From contig NC_058047.1 of NCBI RefSeq assembly GCF_020085105.1, positions 1,888,501 to 1,952,500 of the forward strand: 64,000 nucleotides of DNA. Reading direction: 5' to 3'. Each line of letters begins with the position of its first letter. The stretch's first letter is position 1. The position numbers and the translations under genes were made by a program. A model generated the notes under the pieces. That model had not been told where the DNA came from. It saw only the letters and a list, made by a program, of their open reading frames with translations, and did not search any database. Shown one piece after another: positions 1 through 9,783 of this stretch. This stretch comes from Siniperca chuatsi. Lineage: Eukaryota; Chordata; Actinopteri; Centrarchiformes; Sinipercidae.

Positions 1-206
1 ACAGACTGACACTTAGAGGGAGGAGTTAAAGAGTCTGATGGCCACAGGCAGGAACGAGACGGAGCTACGGCAACGGGCAGCATGCGGGCTGCGCCAGCGC
101 ACAAGTTTGATTATCAGGTGTAACCACACATTGTCAATCCCAGACCCACACCACAGTATTGAACCTCCACCTTCTGTCTGCTGTACGTGTCCTGTCTGTC
201 TCTCAG

Positions 207-459
207 GGATTATGGGCCTCCAGTGGGCGAAGCACCTTCGTAACGCAGTCAAAGTGACCATAACAGATATCAGCGACACGTGCGTCAAAATGATCAAAGA
301 GAACTGCGAGCTCAACCACATCCGGGTGGATGGAGGCTCGCGAGGCCCCAGGGGGCCCGAAGTGGGCAGCAGTGAAGTCAAGGGAGGGTCCATCGCTACG
401 GTGGAGGTCGCCAAGATGGACGCAAACGTCATCATGCACCTGCGGCCCTTCGACTACAT
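207..459 (+). CDS. trmt1l: trmt1l exon a ([10 protein letters not shown] ... FDY)
   Basis: The acceptor is a pyrimidine-rich stretch ending tctcag at 206 and the donor is GTAAGT at 460. It starts with two bases completing a Gly codon from an upstream exon not in the window, and ends with two bases of the Ile codon before HLDPYG. It encodes part of the SAM-binding fold plus a Gly/Arg-rich loop that is variable in the family. Confidence 0.9.
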
Positions 460-1762
460 GTAAGTAGGAAGAATGGATCAGGTTTGTAATCGGTTTAGCT
501 TACTGGCCGCTGAACATAGTCCCCAACAAACGCACTATTTCCTCCTGTTTGTTTGATAAAAACTACAGCGAGCAGCTGTTTCATGACGTTACTGAGCCAA
601 ACAAGAAACTATATATTTGTGAGTCGTTTTAAAGATTCATGTCTTCAGTAGAAACCAATGGGCTCGGAGCTGAGAGCCGCAGACAGGAAGTCAGACAGTT
701 CTGAGAGACGGACTGACGTGTTGTTGGTTTGGGTCTGAACATTTGGTGACAATAAGAAACATATAGAAAATACCAGACTGATCTGGAAGGCCTTCATTGC
801 TTATATCAAGTGTTTTTCTACTAGTTTTAAGGTCAGTGTGTGTTTTGTAGTGGCTTGATTTCTGTGCTTGTTTTAAGAAACATTATCAAGTCAGTTTTTC
901 ACAAATTTTGCTTGTCTGTAAAAGGGGATTAGCTTTTTTTTTAAAATTCTGCAAGATAAAAGAAACAAAGTGATTTAATCAGTAACTTTATCTCTTGAAT
1001 CTGTCAGTCACTTGGATCCGTATGGGACGGCGGTGAACTACCTGGACGCCGCCTTCAGAAACGTCCGGAACCTGGGCATCATCTCTGTGACGTCCACAGA
1101 CACGGGCTCTCTGTACTCGAAGTCTCCCAACGTCACCCTGCGTCACTACGGCTGTCACATCGTACGCACCGAGTACTACAAAGAGCTGGCTGCGCGCATG
1201 GTCGTGGCCACTGTGGCCAGGTAGAACTTTTAATTTGGATGTGTATCTGTCCTAATGTGATGCTAAGGCTGAAGGAAACGGTCAGAATTGAATCCTGATT
1301 TCTCGCCGTCTGTTGTAGAGCGGCGGCTCGCTGCAACAAAGGCATCGAGGTGCTGCTGGCGGTGGCGTTGGAGCATTTCGTCCTGGTGGTGGTGAGAGTC
1401 CTCAGAGGTCCCACGCAGGCTGACGAGTCAGCGAAGAAGTTACGGAAACTGGTCCACTGTCAGTGGTGTGAGGAGAGAGTCTTCCTCAAACTGGGAAACA
1501 TGGTGGACGGTGAGTCCACTGAGAGTGCGTACTTCATGCGAGTTCGTGAGTCTCTGCTGCTTCCCTCGATCGTATTGATGCACGGGAGCAAACCCAATGT
1601 GATGGTTTATTTTATTGACAACATTCTAAAATATTTATAAAAAATAATACATATCAGACTGTCAGGGATAGAGTCCTAAAGTCCTGGACTTACTTTCATC
1701 CTGGTCCCTGGCGTTACACAGGGGACACTGTAATGGATGTTTTAAAGATGGCCCCAGAGGAG

Positions 1763-1833
<71 letters not shown>

Positions 1834-4339
1834 GTATTTACAGTTATAGCAGCAAAAGGAGAATGACAAGTGCACCTTGCATCACAATTTGAGAGAGTGT
1901 AATTGTTGAATTGCAAGAGCCACAATTTTATTTATGACTTAAACTCTGAGCCTGATGCACAAAGATTCCTCTTATCATTATTGACAGTGTTTTTACAAGC
2001 TATAAAAAGTTTTGTGAACATTGAATCATCCAGTGAGTTGGCCAAAATATAAAATGCTTTTGGCTGTTGTCGGGTCAGTTTGCTCTCTTCCTTCTGTTCT
2101 ATATGAAGTTGTTGTTTTTCTCTGCAGAGAAGGAGCGCTGAAAGCTAACTATGGAAAGTAAATCGTGTCCTAACTTGTGTTTCTTCCAGACACGCTGCCC
2201 TGCAACTGTCATGGAAGTCTGCCTGGAAAGACAGCAGTGCAGCTGGGACCATTATGGTAAAAGACCTCTCAGTGTCACTGCACACAGCAGCAGTAACAGC
2301 GTCAGTCACGTACACATCTCTCTAAGCAGTATGTAAAGTTACTAAATATCTACTTGAAAAATCCTCATTTTGGTGCCATCTGGTGGTAGCACTGGTGTAT
2401 GCAACAAACAAAATCTGAATGCAAAAATGACGACTATTGAGATATTGAGATAGTTGGGACTCTGAGACTTGGTTTTTGGGTTCAGGTTAGAATTACAAGC
2501 TATGAAATGGTCCTCACAGGTATAGTACAGTTACAGATGTGTGTGTCCAGGTGTGGTCCTCTGTTTAACACGGGCTTCCTGAGGAGGATGCTGTCGGCGG
2601 CGGTGCAGCACAATATGGACGACATCCAGCCGCTCGTCAAAACTCTGATCTGCGAGTCCGAGTGCACCACCCTCAAGTCTTTGGTCCACGGGCCGTCCGC
2701 TCTCACCAACCAGGGTAAAAGTCCGACATCCCCCCTCTCATCTGTAACGGGTGTCTCGTGTTTCTATAAGGAAACACGTGTTTACAGAATATTCTGTTTC
2801 CCCCGCAGTGGAGTGTGGAGTCGTCATCAAGACGTTACAGAGCGGAGAGGAGTCGGGTCCTGCTGATCAGTCTGGTGAGTCAGGCACTGTTGTTATAATC
2901 AATATAATATAATGAGGTCCTGTCCCAGTTTGGACCAGTTGAACTTGTCAAATTTTATTTCCATTTCTGCTTTTCTGCTCTGCAACACGCTTGCATTCAC
3001 ATGGACTGTTGCCCGAACCTCTATGTGATGTCCAGTCGTGTGTAACAAGAACACAGAACAGGTGAATCGAGATTCAGAGCTCAGAGCAGAATATGCAAAA
3101 GAAAACTAGGAGAACTGCAGGGTCCATGTTGTAGCTCTACCCCTGTCCTCTAGAGGGCAGTGTAGCCCAACTATGTTGTACCCTCAACAGAAGATTTACG
3201 ATGAAGATGCTTTGCAGGGAAAACCTACATTTGAGTGACAACTTTAACCTCTTAAACTGTTGATTTTAAGTTTATTTTACTCTGACAGTTTTTAATACAT
3301 ATCAATACATATTCTCTATCTGCTTGTTCAAACACTTCACTGAAGCTAAAAGTTATGTTTTTATATTCTGTTCTATAGCCGCACCATCAAAACCAATGGT
3401 AATATTGACTATGGAAATGTATCTTATGTTATATTATCATCTTTTTAATTATCATTATGCCATATTTCCCCCAAATTTAGGCTGACATCTTTGGAATCTC
3501 AACTCACAATTTTAACTAAACTTTTGTAGGTTTGGACAAAGTTTGACCAAACAACGTGAGTTTGTAAAGATGGGCTCAGCAGAGGCTCGGAGGTTAATTA
3601 AACACGAATCCCTCTCAGTTCAGTTTTCTGTTCAGATCTAATATTCAGTTTTTCTGCAGGGAAGAGAAAGACCGGAGAGGAGTCTGGAAATGTAGTGAAG
3701 AAGCTGAAGTCCGATGCCTCTCTGGAACATCCGCCCTTCTACTACAGCATCCACCGCCACAGCATCAGAGGCATGAACATGCCCAAGTAAGTGACTCTTC
3801 CTCTGGGTGTGTAGCAGGTAGTGCAACTACAGCGAGCAGCTGTTTGAGGAAATCACTGAGCCTTTTTAAACATCAAACTGTATATCTGTGAGGTGTTTTT
3901 AAAGATTGACGTCTTCAGCGGGAACCAATGGGCTCGGAGCTGAGAGCCGCAGACAGGAAGTGAGACAGTTCTGAGAGACGGACTGACGTGTTGTTGGACA
4001 TGAGATTTGTTGAAATAAGAAAAATATAAACTCCAGACTGATGCTTCAACATTATAGATAAACACTGAAGATTTAAAACCAAACTTCAGGTGCTTTAACT
4101 TTGAATACAGACATAACATTTTATTTATGTTTATTATTTCTCTGCACAGGTTGAACAAGTTTCTTCAGTACCTGACGGAGGCCGGCTTCAGGGTGAGTCG
4201 GACTCACTTCGACCCGACGGGGGTTCGAACCGATGCCACGCTGGAGCAGTTTAAATCGGTCCTCACCAAGTACAGCGTCCCCACGTACACCAACGCCACC
4301 ACCACTCAGACGAGCGTGAGCACGGAGAAAACGGCGTGA
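207..4339 (+). CDS. trmt1l: trmt1l, 3' part: TRMT1-like tRNA (guanine-N2,N2)-dimethyltransferase (partial, 8 exons)
   Basis: Trm1-family S-adenosylmethionine-dependent RNA methyltransferase. TRMT1 makes m2,2G26 in tRNAs; TRMT1L is its vertebrate paralogue, reported to act on a neighbouring tRNA guanine. Coding exons: 207-459, 1008-1220, 1319-1509, 2190-2256, 2551-2714, 2809-2874, 3660-3786 and 4150-4339. They join in phase into 422 residues plus a TGA stop. Visible landmarks are [10 protein letters not shown] near the start of the Rossmann fold, [15 protein letters not shown] (the family's DPxG catalytic-loop motif, split by the first intron), [20 protein letters not shown], a Cys-rich [18 protein letters not shown], and the C-terminal [12 protein letters not shown] and [16 protein letters not shown]. 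These match TRMT1L better than TRMT1. The N-terminal zinc-finger region and the first SAM motif lie left of the window. The C-terminus seems shorter than the human one. No frameshift or internal stop is seen. Confidence 0.95.
490..783 (+). repeat. Four-copy interspersed repeat, copy 1 (trmt1l intron)
   Basis: A unit of about 290 bp containing AGTCCCCAACAAACGCACTA, AAAAACTACAGCGAGCAGCT, GGGCTCGGAGCTGAGAGCCG and GACGGACTGACGTGTTGTTG. It lies 31 bp after the donor of trmt1l exon a. No coding potential; family name not recognised. Confidence 0.85.
1008..1220 (+). CDS. trmt1l: trmt1l exon b (catalytic DPYG motif)
   Basis: Acceptor tctgtcag at 1007; donor GTAGAA at 1221. It encodes [17 protein letters not shown], then VSVT-type STDTGSLY and the stretch [23 protein letters not shown] is the active-site loop of Trm1 methyltransferases (DPFG in the human paralogue). 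Confidence 0.93.
1319..1509 (+). CDS. trmt1l: trmt1l exon c
   Basis: Acceptor ttgtag at 1318; donor GTGAGT at 1510. It encodes [32 protein letters not shown] and the Cys pair HCQWCEER. Its phase fits both neighbouring exons. Confidence 0.93.
1765..1832 (+). repeat. (GT)n microsatellite, trmt1l intron
   Basis: About 34 uninterrupted GT units between exons c and d of trmt1l. Confidence 0.95.
2190..2256 (+). CDS. trmt1l: trmt1l exon d (67 bp)
   Basis: A short exon between ttcttccag and GTAAAA. It encodes [20 protein letters not shown], matching the human CNCHGSMPGKTA stretch. The CxCH adds to the Cys-rich, probably metal-binding, segment begun in the previous exon. Confidence 0.9.
2551..2714 (+). 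CDS. trmt1l: trmt1l exon e
   Basis: Acceptor tgtccag at 2550; donor GTAAAA at 2715. It encodes [13 protein letters not shown], the helix [15 protein letters not shown] and CESEC, matching the C-terminal domain of TRMT1L. Confidence 0.9.
2809..2874 (+). CDS. trmt1l: trmt1l exon f (66 bp)
   Basis: Separated from exon e by an intron of only 94 bp. The acceptor is ttcccccgcag and the donor GTGAGT. It encodes [16 protein letters not shown], matching human GVFIKT. Without splicing, the exon e frame would run into this exon out of phase. Confidence 0.82.
3660..3786 (+). CDS. trmt1l: trmt1l exon g
   Basis: Acceptor tttctgcag at 3659; donor GTAAGT at 3787. It begins with a Lys-rich GKRKTGE...KKLKS segment and then encodes [20 protein letters not shown], strongly conserved in TRMT1L. 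A copy of the repeat described at 490-783 starts only about 38 bp after the donor. Confidence 0.93.
3825..4043 (+). repeat. Four-copy interspersed repeat, copy 2 (trmt1l intron)
   Basis: Lacks the first 70 or so bp of copy 1. From AACTACAGCGAGCAGCTGTT onward it is nearly identical to copy 1, through GGGCTCGGAGCTGAGAGCCG and GACGGACTGACGTGTTGTTG. Confidence 0.85.
4150..4339 (+). CDS. trmt1l: trmt1l terminal coding exon
   Basis: Acceptor ctctgcacag at 4149. It encodes [38 protein letters not shown] and a Thr/Ser-rich end, ending at TGA 4337-4339. Confidence 0.94.
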
Positions 4340-4715
4340 GAACAACAGGCAGGGCCAAGGTCGGCTCGCACTCGCAACACCCGAGAGGAAACAGTCAGTG
4401 TGCTCGGTTACTCGTCTTGTTTCTGCTCCGCCTCTACTGCTTGTGTTAACCTAAACAAAGTTCTGACTGCACTGCACTGATGTCTAAAACAAACCCACCA
4501 ACTGCTCTCTATTTGGATGTTTACTAGAACAAAGTAGAAAGTCTTTAATCAAACCAAAACTGATGTGAAGTTTTATTGAAACTGATCCTGAGCCCAATTT
4601 ATCTACTGTTTCTCTGTTTCGGATTTCTCTTCTGAATCCATATGCTATAAAAGGTTTTGCCTTTTTTGTTTCTCCTGTCTTATAAAAACATAATAAAGTC
4701 TTTCTGCAAAGCCTG
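4340..4715 (+). other. trmt1l: trmt1l 3' UTR with poly(A) signal
   Basis: About 375 bp of non-coding sequence after the stop. A canonical AATAAA lies at 4692-4697 and the sequence after it becomes T/G-rich, so cleavage is probably near 4710-4720. The exact end is inferred. Confidence 0.7.
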
Positions 4716-6009
4716 AATTTGCTGATTTCTCAGGTATGTCATGTTGTGATTCTTTATTGAGCCACAGAAAATCCCAATGAGAGAGACAAACATGCACAGA
4801 TGTATTTTAAGCCTCATGTTTCTAACTGTCCCAGTTCTACATATCAGTCTATCTTCCACAGTTACAATCACTGAGAAATGACGTTATTTTAGTTGCATAA
4901 AGTGCAGAACAACCACAGTCCTATCAGTCCTCAGCTTACAGGACTGTGAACGGGAATGAATTGGAGGGAAGTAAAGTTAGAGTACTTCATTACTCCCAAT
5001 GAGAAATAAGCTAGGACACATCAGTTAGAACAGACGCCTTTCAACAACAAGACAATTCAAAGTGCGTTTCATTCAACAGAAAGGAAAATATATAAAAGAA
5101 ACAAGGAAATATGAGAAGACAACATAAAAATACAAAAATACAATAAAACAAATCAAACAGAATAAACATTACAGTGCAGTGTGAGATAAGAATAAATAGT
5201 AAGAGAAGTCTGAAGCTCTGATTTAAAAGAACAGTTGGTTTCAGATATGTGGAGCAGAAAAACTGAAAGCTGCTTCTCCAGGTTTAGTTTGGACCGTATT
5301 TTAGAAAACAAGTGTATTAAAGTCCCTGTCTTTGTTGTGGAAAAACAGATAAAAACTCTGTTTTTGTTTAGCTGTGTGTGAATGTGTCTTTGTGTAGCTG
5401 GAGGCTGCTTTTCATTGGCTCTTGCTCAGTTGCCTGCGGTGATGTCGACGCCTCCCAGCAGCACTGAGGTGCAAAACACAAACAACTTCAAAACTCAATG
5501 ATCAGAAGAAAAAAATCAATCATTTTAGAAATGACAGCAACTCCACACCTCCAGTTTGTAACACAGACTTTCTGTTATAAATCTGTAGTCTGCAAGTCCA
5601 AGCGGACAGCCATCAGGGCATTTTCTCAGGTGGCACTCCAAAGTTGCCGCATGACGTCAGCACTGTGGGGGCATGTAGACAAAATACCACATGTACACAT
5701 AGAAAAGTCAAAGTTTAGCACAGCGTCTCCTCCACCTGCCGCAGTTTGATCACCAGCTGGCAGAGATTTAAAGGACAGCAGTGCTTCCAGCCCGTTTCCC
5801 CTCTGAGCGCACGCAGCACCACCGACAGGTGTTTTCAGAAGTGTGCTCGGTTGCACCTGTAACCACACCCCACAGTGATGTCACGGGGCCTGGGGGCCTG
5901 CAGCAAGGTGAGAAGTTAAACCACTGGAGGTCAGCAAAGACTAGATTTACAAGGGGTGTTAACCCCCCCCCCCAAGTCTTTTACACTTCTGTTATAAACT
6001 TGTTGTCTC
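4716..6009. other. Intergenic region trmt1l-niban1, no gene seen
   Basis: No splice-compatible conserved coding sequence and no clear repeat family. It is A/T-rich at 5040-5200 with a C10 run near 5960. In mammals RNF2 lies between the orthologues of the flanking genes; nothing like it is visible here. Confidence 0.5.
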
Positions 6010-6453
6010 CAGTGGTGGAAGAAGTATTCGGATATTTTACTTCAGTGAAAGTAGCAGTACTGCAGTGTTAAAATACTCTGTTACAAGTAAAAGTCCTGCA
6101 TTCAAAATCTTAAGTAAAAGTAAGAATTAGCATCAAAGTACCAAAAGTAAAAGTACTCATTATGCAGAATAGCCCATTTCAGAATAATGTATATTATAAT
6201 TATTATGTGTGCATTAACGTCTTCACATCACTTTAATGTTGCAGCTGGTGAAGGTGGAGCTCATTTCAGTTACTTTACAAACTGCCGGGGAGCTTAATAA
6301 TATATTATAATTCATTGCTTGATTTATATTTTGTATTAATAAATCTGAATCTGCAAAGTAACTAAAGTTATCAAATAAAGGTAGTGCAGTAAAAAGTACA
6401 ATATTTGCCTCCAAACCATAAGAAAGTTCAGGCACCTTTCCATTCCACCACTA
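6010..6453 (+). mobile_element. hAT-like non-autonomous DNA transposon ('AGTGGTGGAA' family)
   Basis: Starts with AGTGGTGGAAGAAGTA at 6011 and ends with TTCCACCACT near 6452, giving about 10 bp of terminal inverted repeat. The interior has the many 'AAGTAAAAGT' motifs and 'TACTCATTATGCAGAATAGC' stretch seen in a very common teleost repeat. No transposase is encoded. I could not confirm the target-site duplication. Confidence 0.75.
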
Positions 6454-6659
6454 GCTGCCTCCAACCCAGTTCCATATAACACATGATGATGTGTTCTGTG
6501 TTTTATACTGTTTCACTGCTGCACAACCAAAATGCCCTTTGGGGACAAATTGCTTGATTGAACCCTGATGACATCACTATGACATCACACATTAAACAGC
6601 TGTTTTCACAGTTGGGCTAACCACTGACTACTAAACTGTCTCCATGTAAAGTGATGAGT

Positions 6660-6917
6660 TCTGTTTCAACACATTGCCAGAGTCAAGTGATGTAAATAAG
6701 TTTGCAGCTGATGATGCTTTTCTCCATTGATCGATCGATCGGTTTGGAAAACTCGTGAAAACAGTGAGAAACGCACATTACAGTTATTACAGTCGTTCAG
6801 AGGAAAAGCAGCAGATCTGCACATCTGAGGAGCTGCAGCCAGGAAGGGATTTACAGGAGAAACGACTCCAAACATCAAAACAGTTTTAGATTAATCGACT
6901 AATCGTTTCAGCTCTAC
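6660..6917 (+). repeat. hAT-like 'TAGRGCTGCAA' element fragment
   Basis: The right part resembles the family's 3' end (ATTAATCGACTAATCGTTTC followed by AGCTCTAC). The interior has GAAAAGCAGCAGATC and a GATC tandem at 6729-6741. It is a degraded copy of the family best seen at 36071-36398. Confidence 0.55.
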
Positions 6918-6984
6918 TTGTATAAACTGTTGGTTTAAAGTTTAATTCATAACAAAACATCAGATTTTATAAACTCTTCATATG

Positions 6985-7185
6985 TTTTGTGCGTAAAAAT
7001 CTTAATCTGCAAAGTAACTGAAGCCGTCAGATAAATGTGGTGAAGTGAAGAGTCCAGTATTTCCTCTGAGGCGCGGCGGAGTGGAAGCAGAAAGCGGCGT
7101 GAACAGAAAAGACTGCAGTGAAGTACAAGTACCTCGGATGTGTACTTAAGTACAGCACTGGAGTAAATGCTGCAGGCCTCACCCA
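6985..7185 (+). repeat. 3' part of an 'AGTGGTGGAA'-family element
   Basis: It contains AATCTGCAAAGTAACTGAAG, also present at 6349-6370, and ends in AAGTACAAGTACCTCGGATG and TACTTAAGTACAGCACTGGA. This is the usual 3' end of the family, lacking its terminal inverted repeat. Confidence 0.6.
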
Positions 7186-7439
7186 GTCTCATCCGGTTCC
7201 GTTCACTCCAGTCTGCCGGTGCTTTATGTTGGTGACACTAAATGTTACTGCACGTGTTCTGGGTTCACAAATAAAGTTTATTTAAAAACACACGTTAGTC
7301 AGGGGCCGACAGTAATCTGACTGATTAAGTGTCTGAGAGCACACATGAGGAATTCAACTGATGGCAGAACTGATTAATCATTGTGGAAGGAGTTGAATGG
7401 TGTCGAATAACTGCTGGATTAGATCATTACAGCCCTAAC

Positions 7440-7611
7440 GCAGCTCAGAGCATCAGGAGTGTCTGACTGGGCGAGGAGGAGGAGGAGGAGGAGGAGGCGG
7501 CCCCTCCCCTCCCCTCCCCTCCTCCTTCACTCCTGCTGCTGCAGATCGATGTGACGGTGTTTGTACCTGAGGACCGAACCTACCTGTGGCTCCTCTCCCA
7601 GCAGCTGCACC
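7440..7611 (+). promoter_or_regulatory. niban1: niban1 proximal 5' region: GGA tract and CCCCT repeats
   Basis: The 170 bp before the start codon carry a (GGA)n tract at about 7474-7497. Directly after it, at 7501-7520, comes four times CCCCT, which on the - strand reads as four G4 runs with single-base loops. No TATA box is seen. This is a plausible GC-rich promoter or 5' UTR, but the transcription start is not known. Confidence 0.45.
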
Positions 7612-7666
7612 ATGGGGATCTCCGCGTCCAGTCTGCTGGATGAGACCAGATCCGACTACATTAAAG
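7612..7666 (+). CDS. niban1: niban1 first coding exon
   Basis: ATG at 7612 in the context ctgcaccATGG, a good Kozak match with G at +4. It encodes MGISASSLLDETRSDYIK plus one base. The donor is GTAAAG at 7667. A (CA)n microsatellite begins 53 bp into the intron. Confidence 0.92.
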
Positions 7667-7716
7667 GTAAAGATGAAAACCTTCACACTTTGGAGCGAAG
7701 CCGCATCCAACACCGA

Positions 7717-7757
<41 letters not shown>

Positions 7758-9751
7758 GGCTCGTGTCTGTCGCTTCTAGCAGGAAACTTCCGCCTCTGTC
7801 GCTTCGTGTTGTTATGGAGCTTAACGTCTAATTGTCAGCGTGAAGTGGAAATCGGTAAATCGGTCAGAGAGGCGCGCTCTTGTCTCGGTAACCAGTGGAC
7901 TCCAGCTTCTGTCTGATTAATCGGAACCGTGTCTCAGTCCCGTCTGTGCTGGAATCTCGTCCTGACGCGTAAATGTCACTCAGCTGAGAGTTTCTCTGGA
8001 AAATACCTGCTGATTAATGTCACCTCAGCCCGTCTCCGGAGCTCTGCGCGCCTCCGCCAGGAACCCGTCTGTCCTGGTTTCTCTAATCTTTCCACAGAAA
8101 TATTCTCCTGCTCTCAAACCCGTCTTCCTCCAGGCGGTTTGTCTGCCAGGTAATAGACTCAGGAGGGGATTTAATGGTGTGTTTTTTTTATTTTTTTTTT
8201 GGCTCAGGTCCATGTGGGGCTGATCAGGTCGGTCCTGCCTGTCCAGTCCCGCAGGGGACAGGATGGGAGAGAGTGCCGAGACCTGTTCCCCCTTTTGTCT
8301 CGTATCTGTCCATGTGGGTATGTGGAGAGGACAAAAGATGTGTTTTATTATTGTGTGTGTGTGTGTGTGTGAATGACACACAGCGTACAGGTGCAGATGC
8401 CAACAGGTGTTCACGCACGGACGGTGGCCTGCATGTGCCAACATTAAGAGACCGAATCAGACAGCTGATTCAGAAATATCTGAGCAGGAAGTGGCTTTTA
8501 ATGAAGATCATGTTGTTACTTTGATGCTGCTACTTCATTTGTGATATTGGTCTTTACATTCCCATAAATCCGATGAATCAGGAGGATGTTTGGTGACCAG
8601 CAGCGGCTTCACACACACACACACACACACACACCAACAAAGGCTTTAATAAAAGCTGTGCAACGGTTGTTTTGTCTCCCTCATATAATCCAGGGCTGGT
8701 CCCAGCGTTTTTAGCGGCCGTAAGCAGAATTTGGTTAACCCTCATTTTGTTTGGTGAAAATCCCAAACAGCTGCTTAGTTGACTTGTGCTTCAGGTCAGG
8801 TCTGGCCCCAGTTTGTGCCTCTCATGTATTATGATCATACAGTACTCACCATCTGAATTACTCAAAGATTAATGCCTGACCCCGCCCCCCACACCCATTT
8901 CCACAATTCTCCAAGACGTTTCCAACCATCCAGGTAAATAAACACAAAGATTTGTAATCTGCGGCTCTTTCCTACTTCAGCAAATGCACAATATCAGGAA
9001 AAAGAGTTTTTACTCTGAAGTCGGGAAACATCGAGACGGCTCGGCTCAGTCGGTCACAGTCAGGTGGGGCACGTGGGAGGAACAGCTCACCACCGCAGTG
9101 CAGGTCGGACCTGAAATCAGTTTCATAATCAGCAGCTGGACACGCGTTTTCCCCGACGCTCTGCATGGAGTGGAAGTTAGTTTAAGGTTGAATATGAAAC
9201 AGCTTGCCCCCGTGTTGTTTACATGAGTCTAGTGTGCAGGATCGAGGCTGCTTCGTGGGTCACATGGACAGCAGACGGGGTCAAGGCTCAGTAAAACCGT
9301 GCTGCTGTAAACCCACGAAATGAAGGTGAACGGTCAGAGACAGCTGAGGAAAAGGCGAACAGAGAACAAAGACAAAAAGGGCAGCGATGATTTAAAACGC
9401 AGCATGATCTGGTCTCCTTTCGAAACGTCTGAGAAAATACCACCATGCCTGTGGTTGATGTTGACACTGGTTGCCATGCCTCTGCTGGTTACAGGACAGA
9501 GTATCATATGTTCAAAATGGGAATGGAAAAGTAAAAATATTGATCGTGTGCCACACCGTGCCGAGCATGTGTCCCGTGAAGCGCTTCTGAAAATCATGGA
9601 AATGTGTTTAGTTTGGTATATTCTGTATCACAGGAATCCTCATCCTGCCTGCAAATGTTCTGCATGCGTTCAAGGCTGGAGGAAACCGGCTTTCAGGCTC
9701 TTGTTTAATGGGGTCCTTCGGGGGCTTTTTATCTCCTGCAGCTCATATAGT

Positions 9752-9783
<32 letters not shown>

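Noticed and set aside
1..206. Possible preceding trmt1l exon at the left edge
   Set aside because: Translations do not give the expected SAM-motif residues before IMGLQW. A GTGTAA at 117 could be a donor, but no supporting match was found.
38..463. 141-residue frame starting upstream of trmt1l exon a
   Set aside because: Only the part after 207 matches TRMT1L. The earlier part precedes a clear splice acceptor and is intron; it also does not encode the residues expected before IMGLQW.
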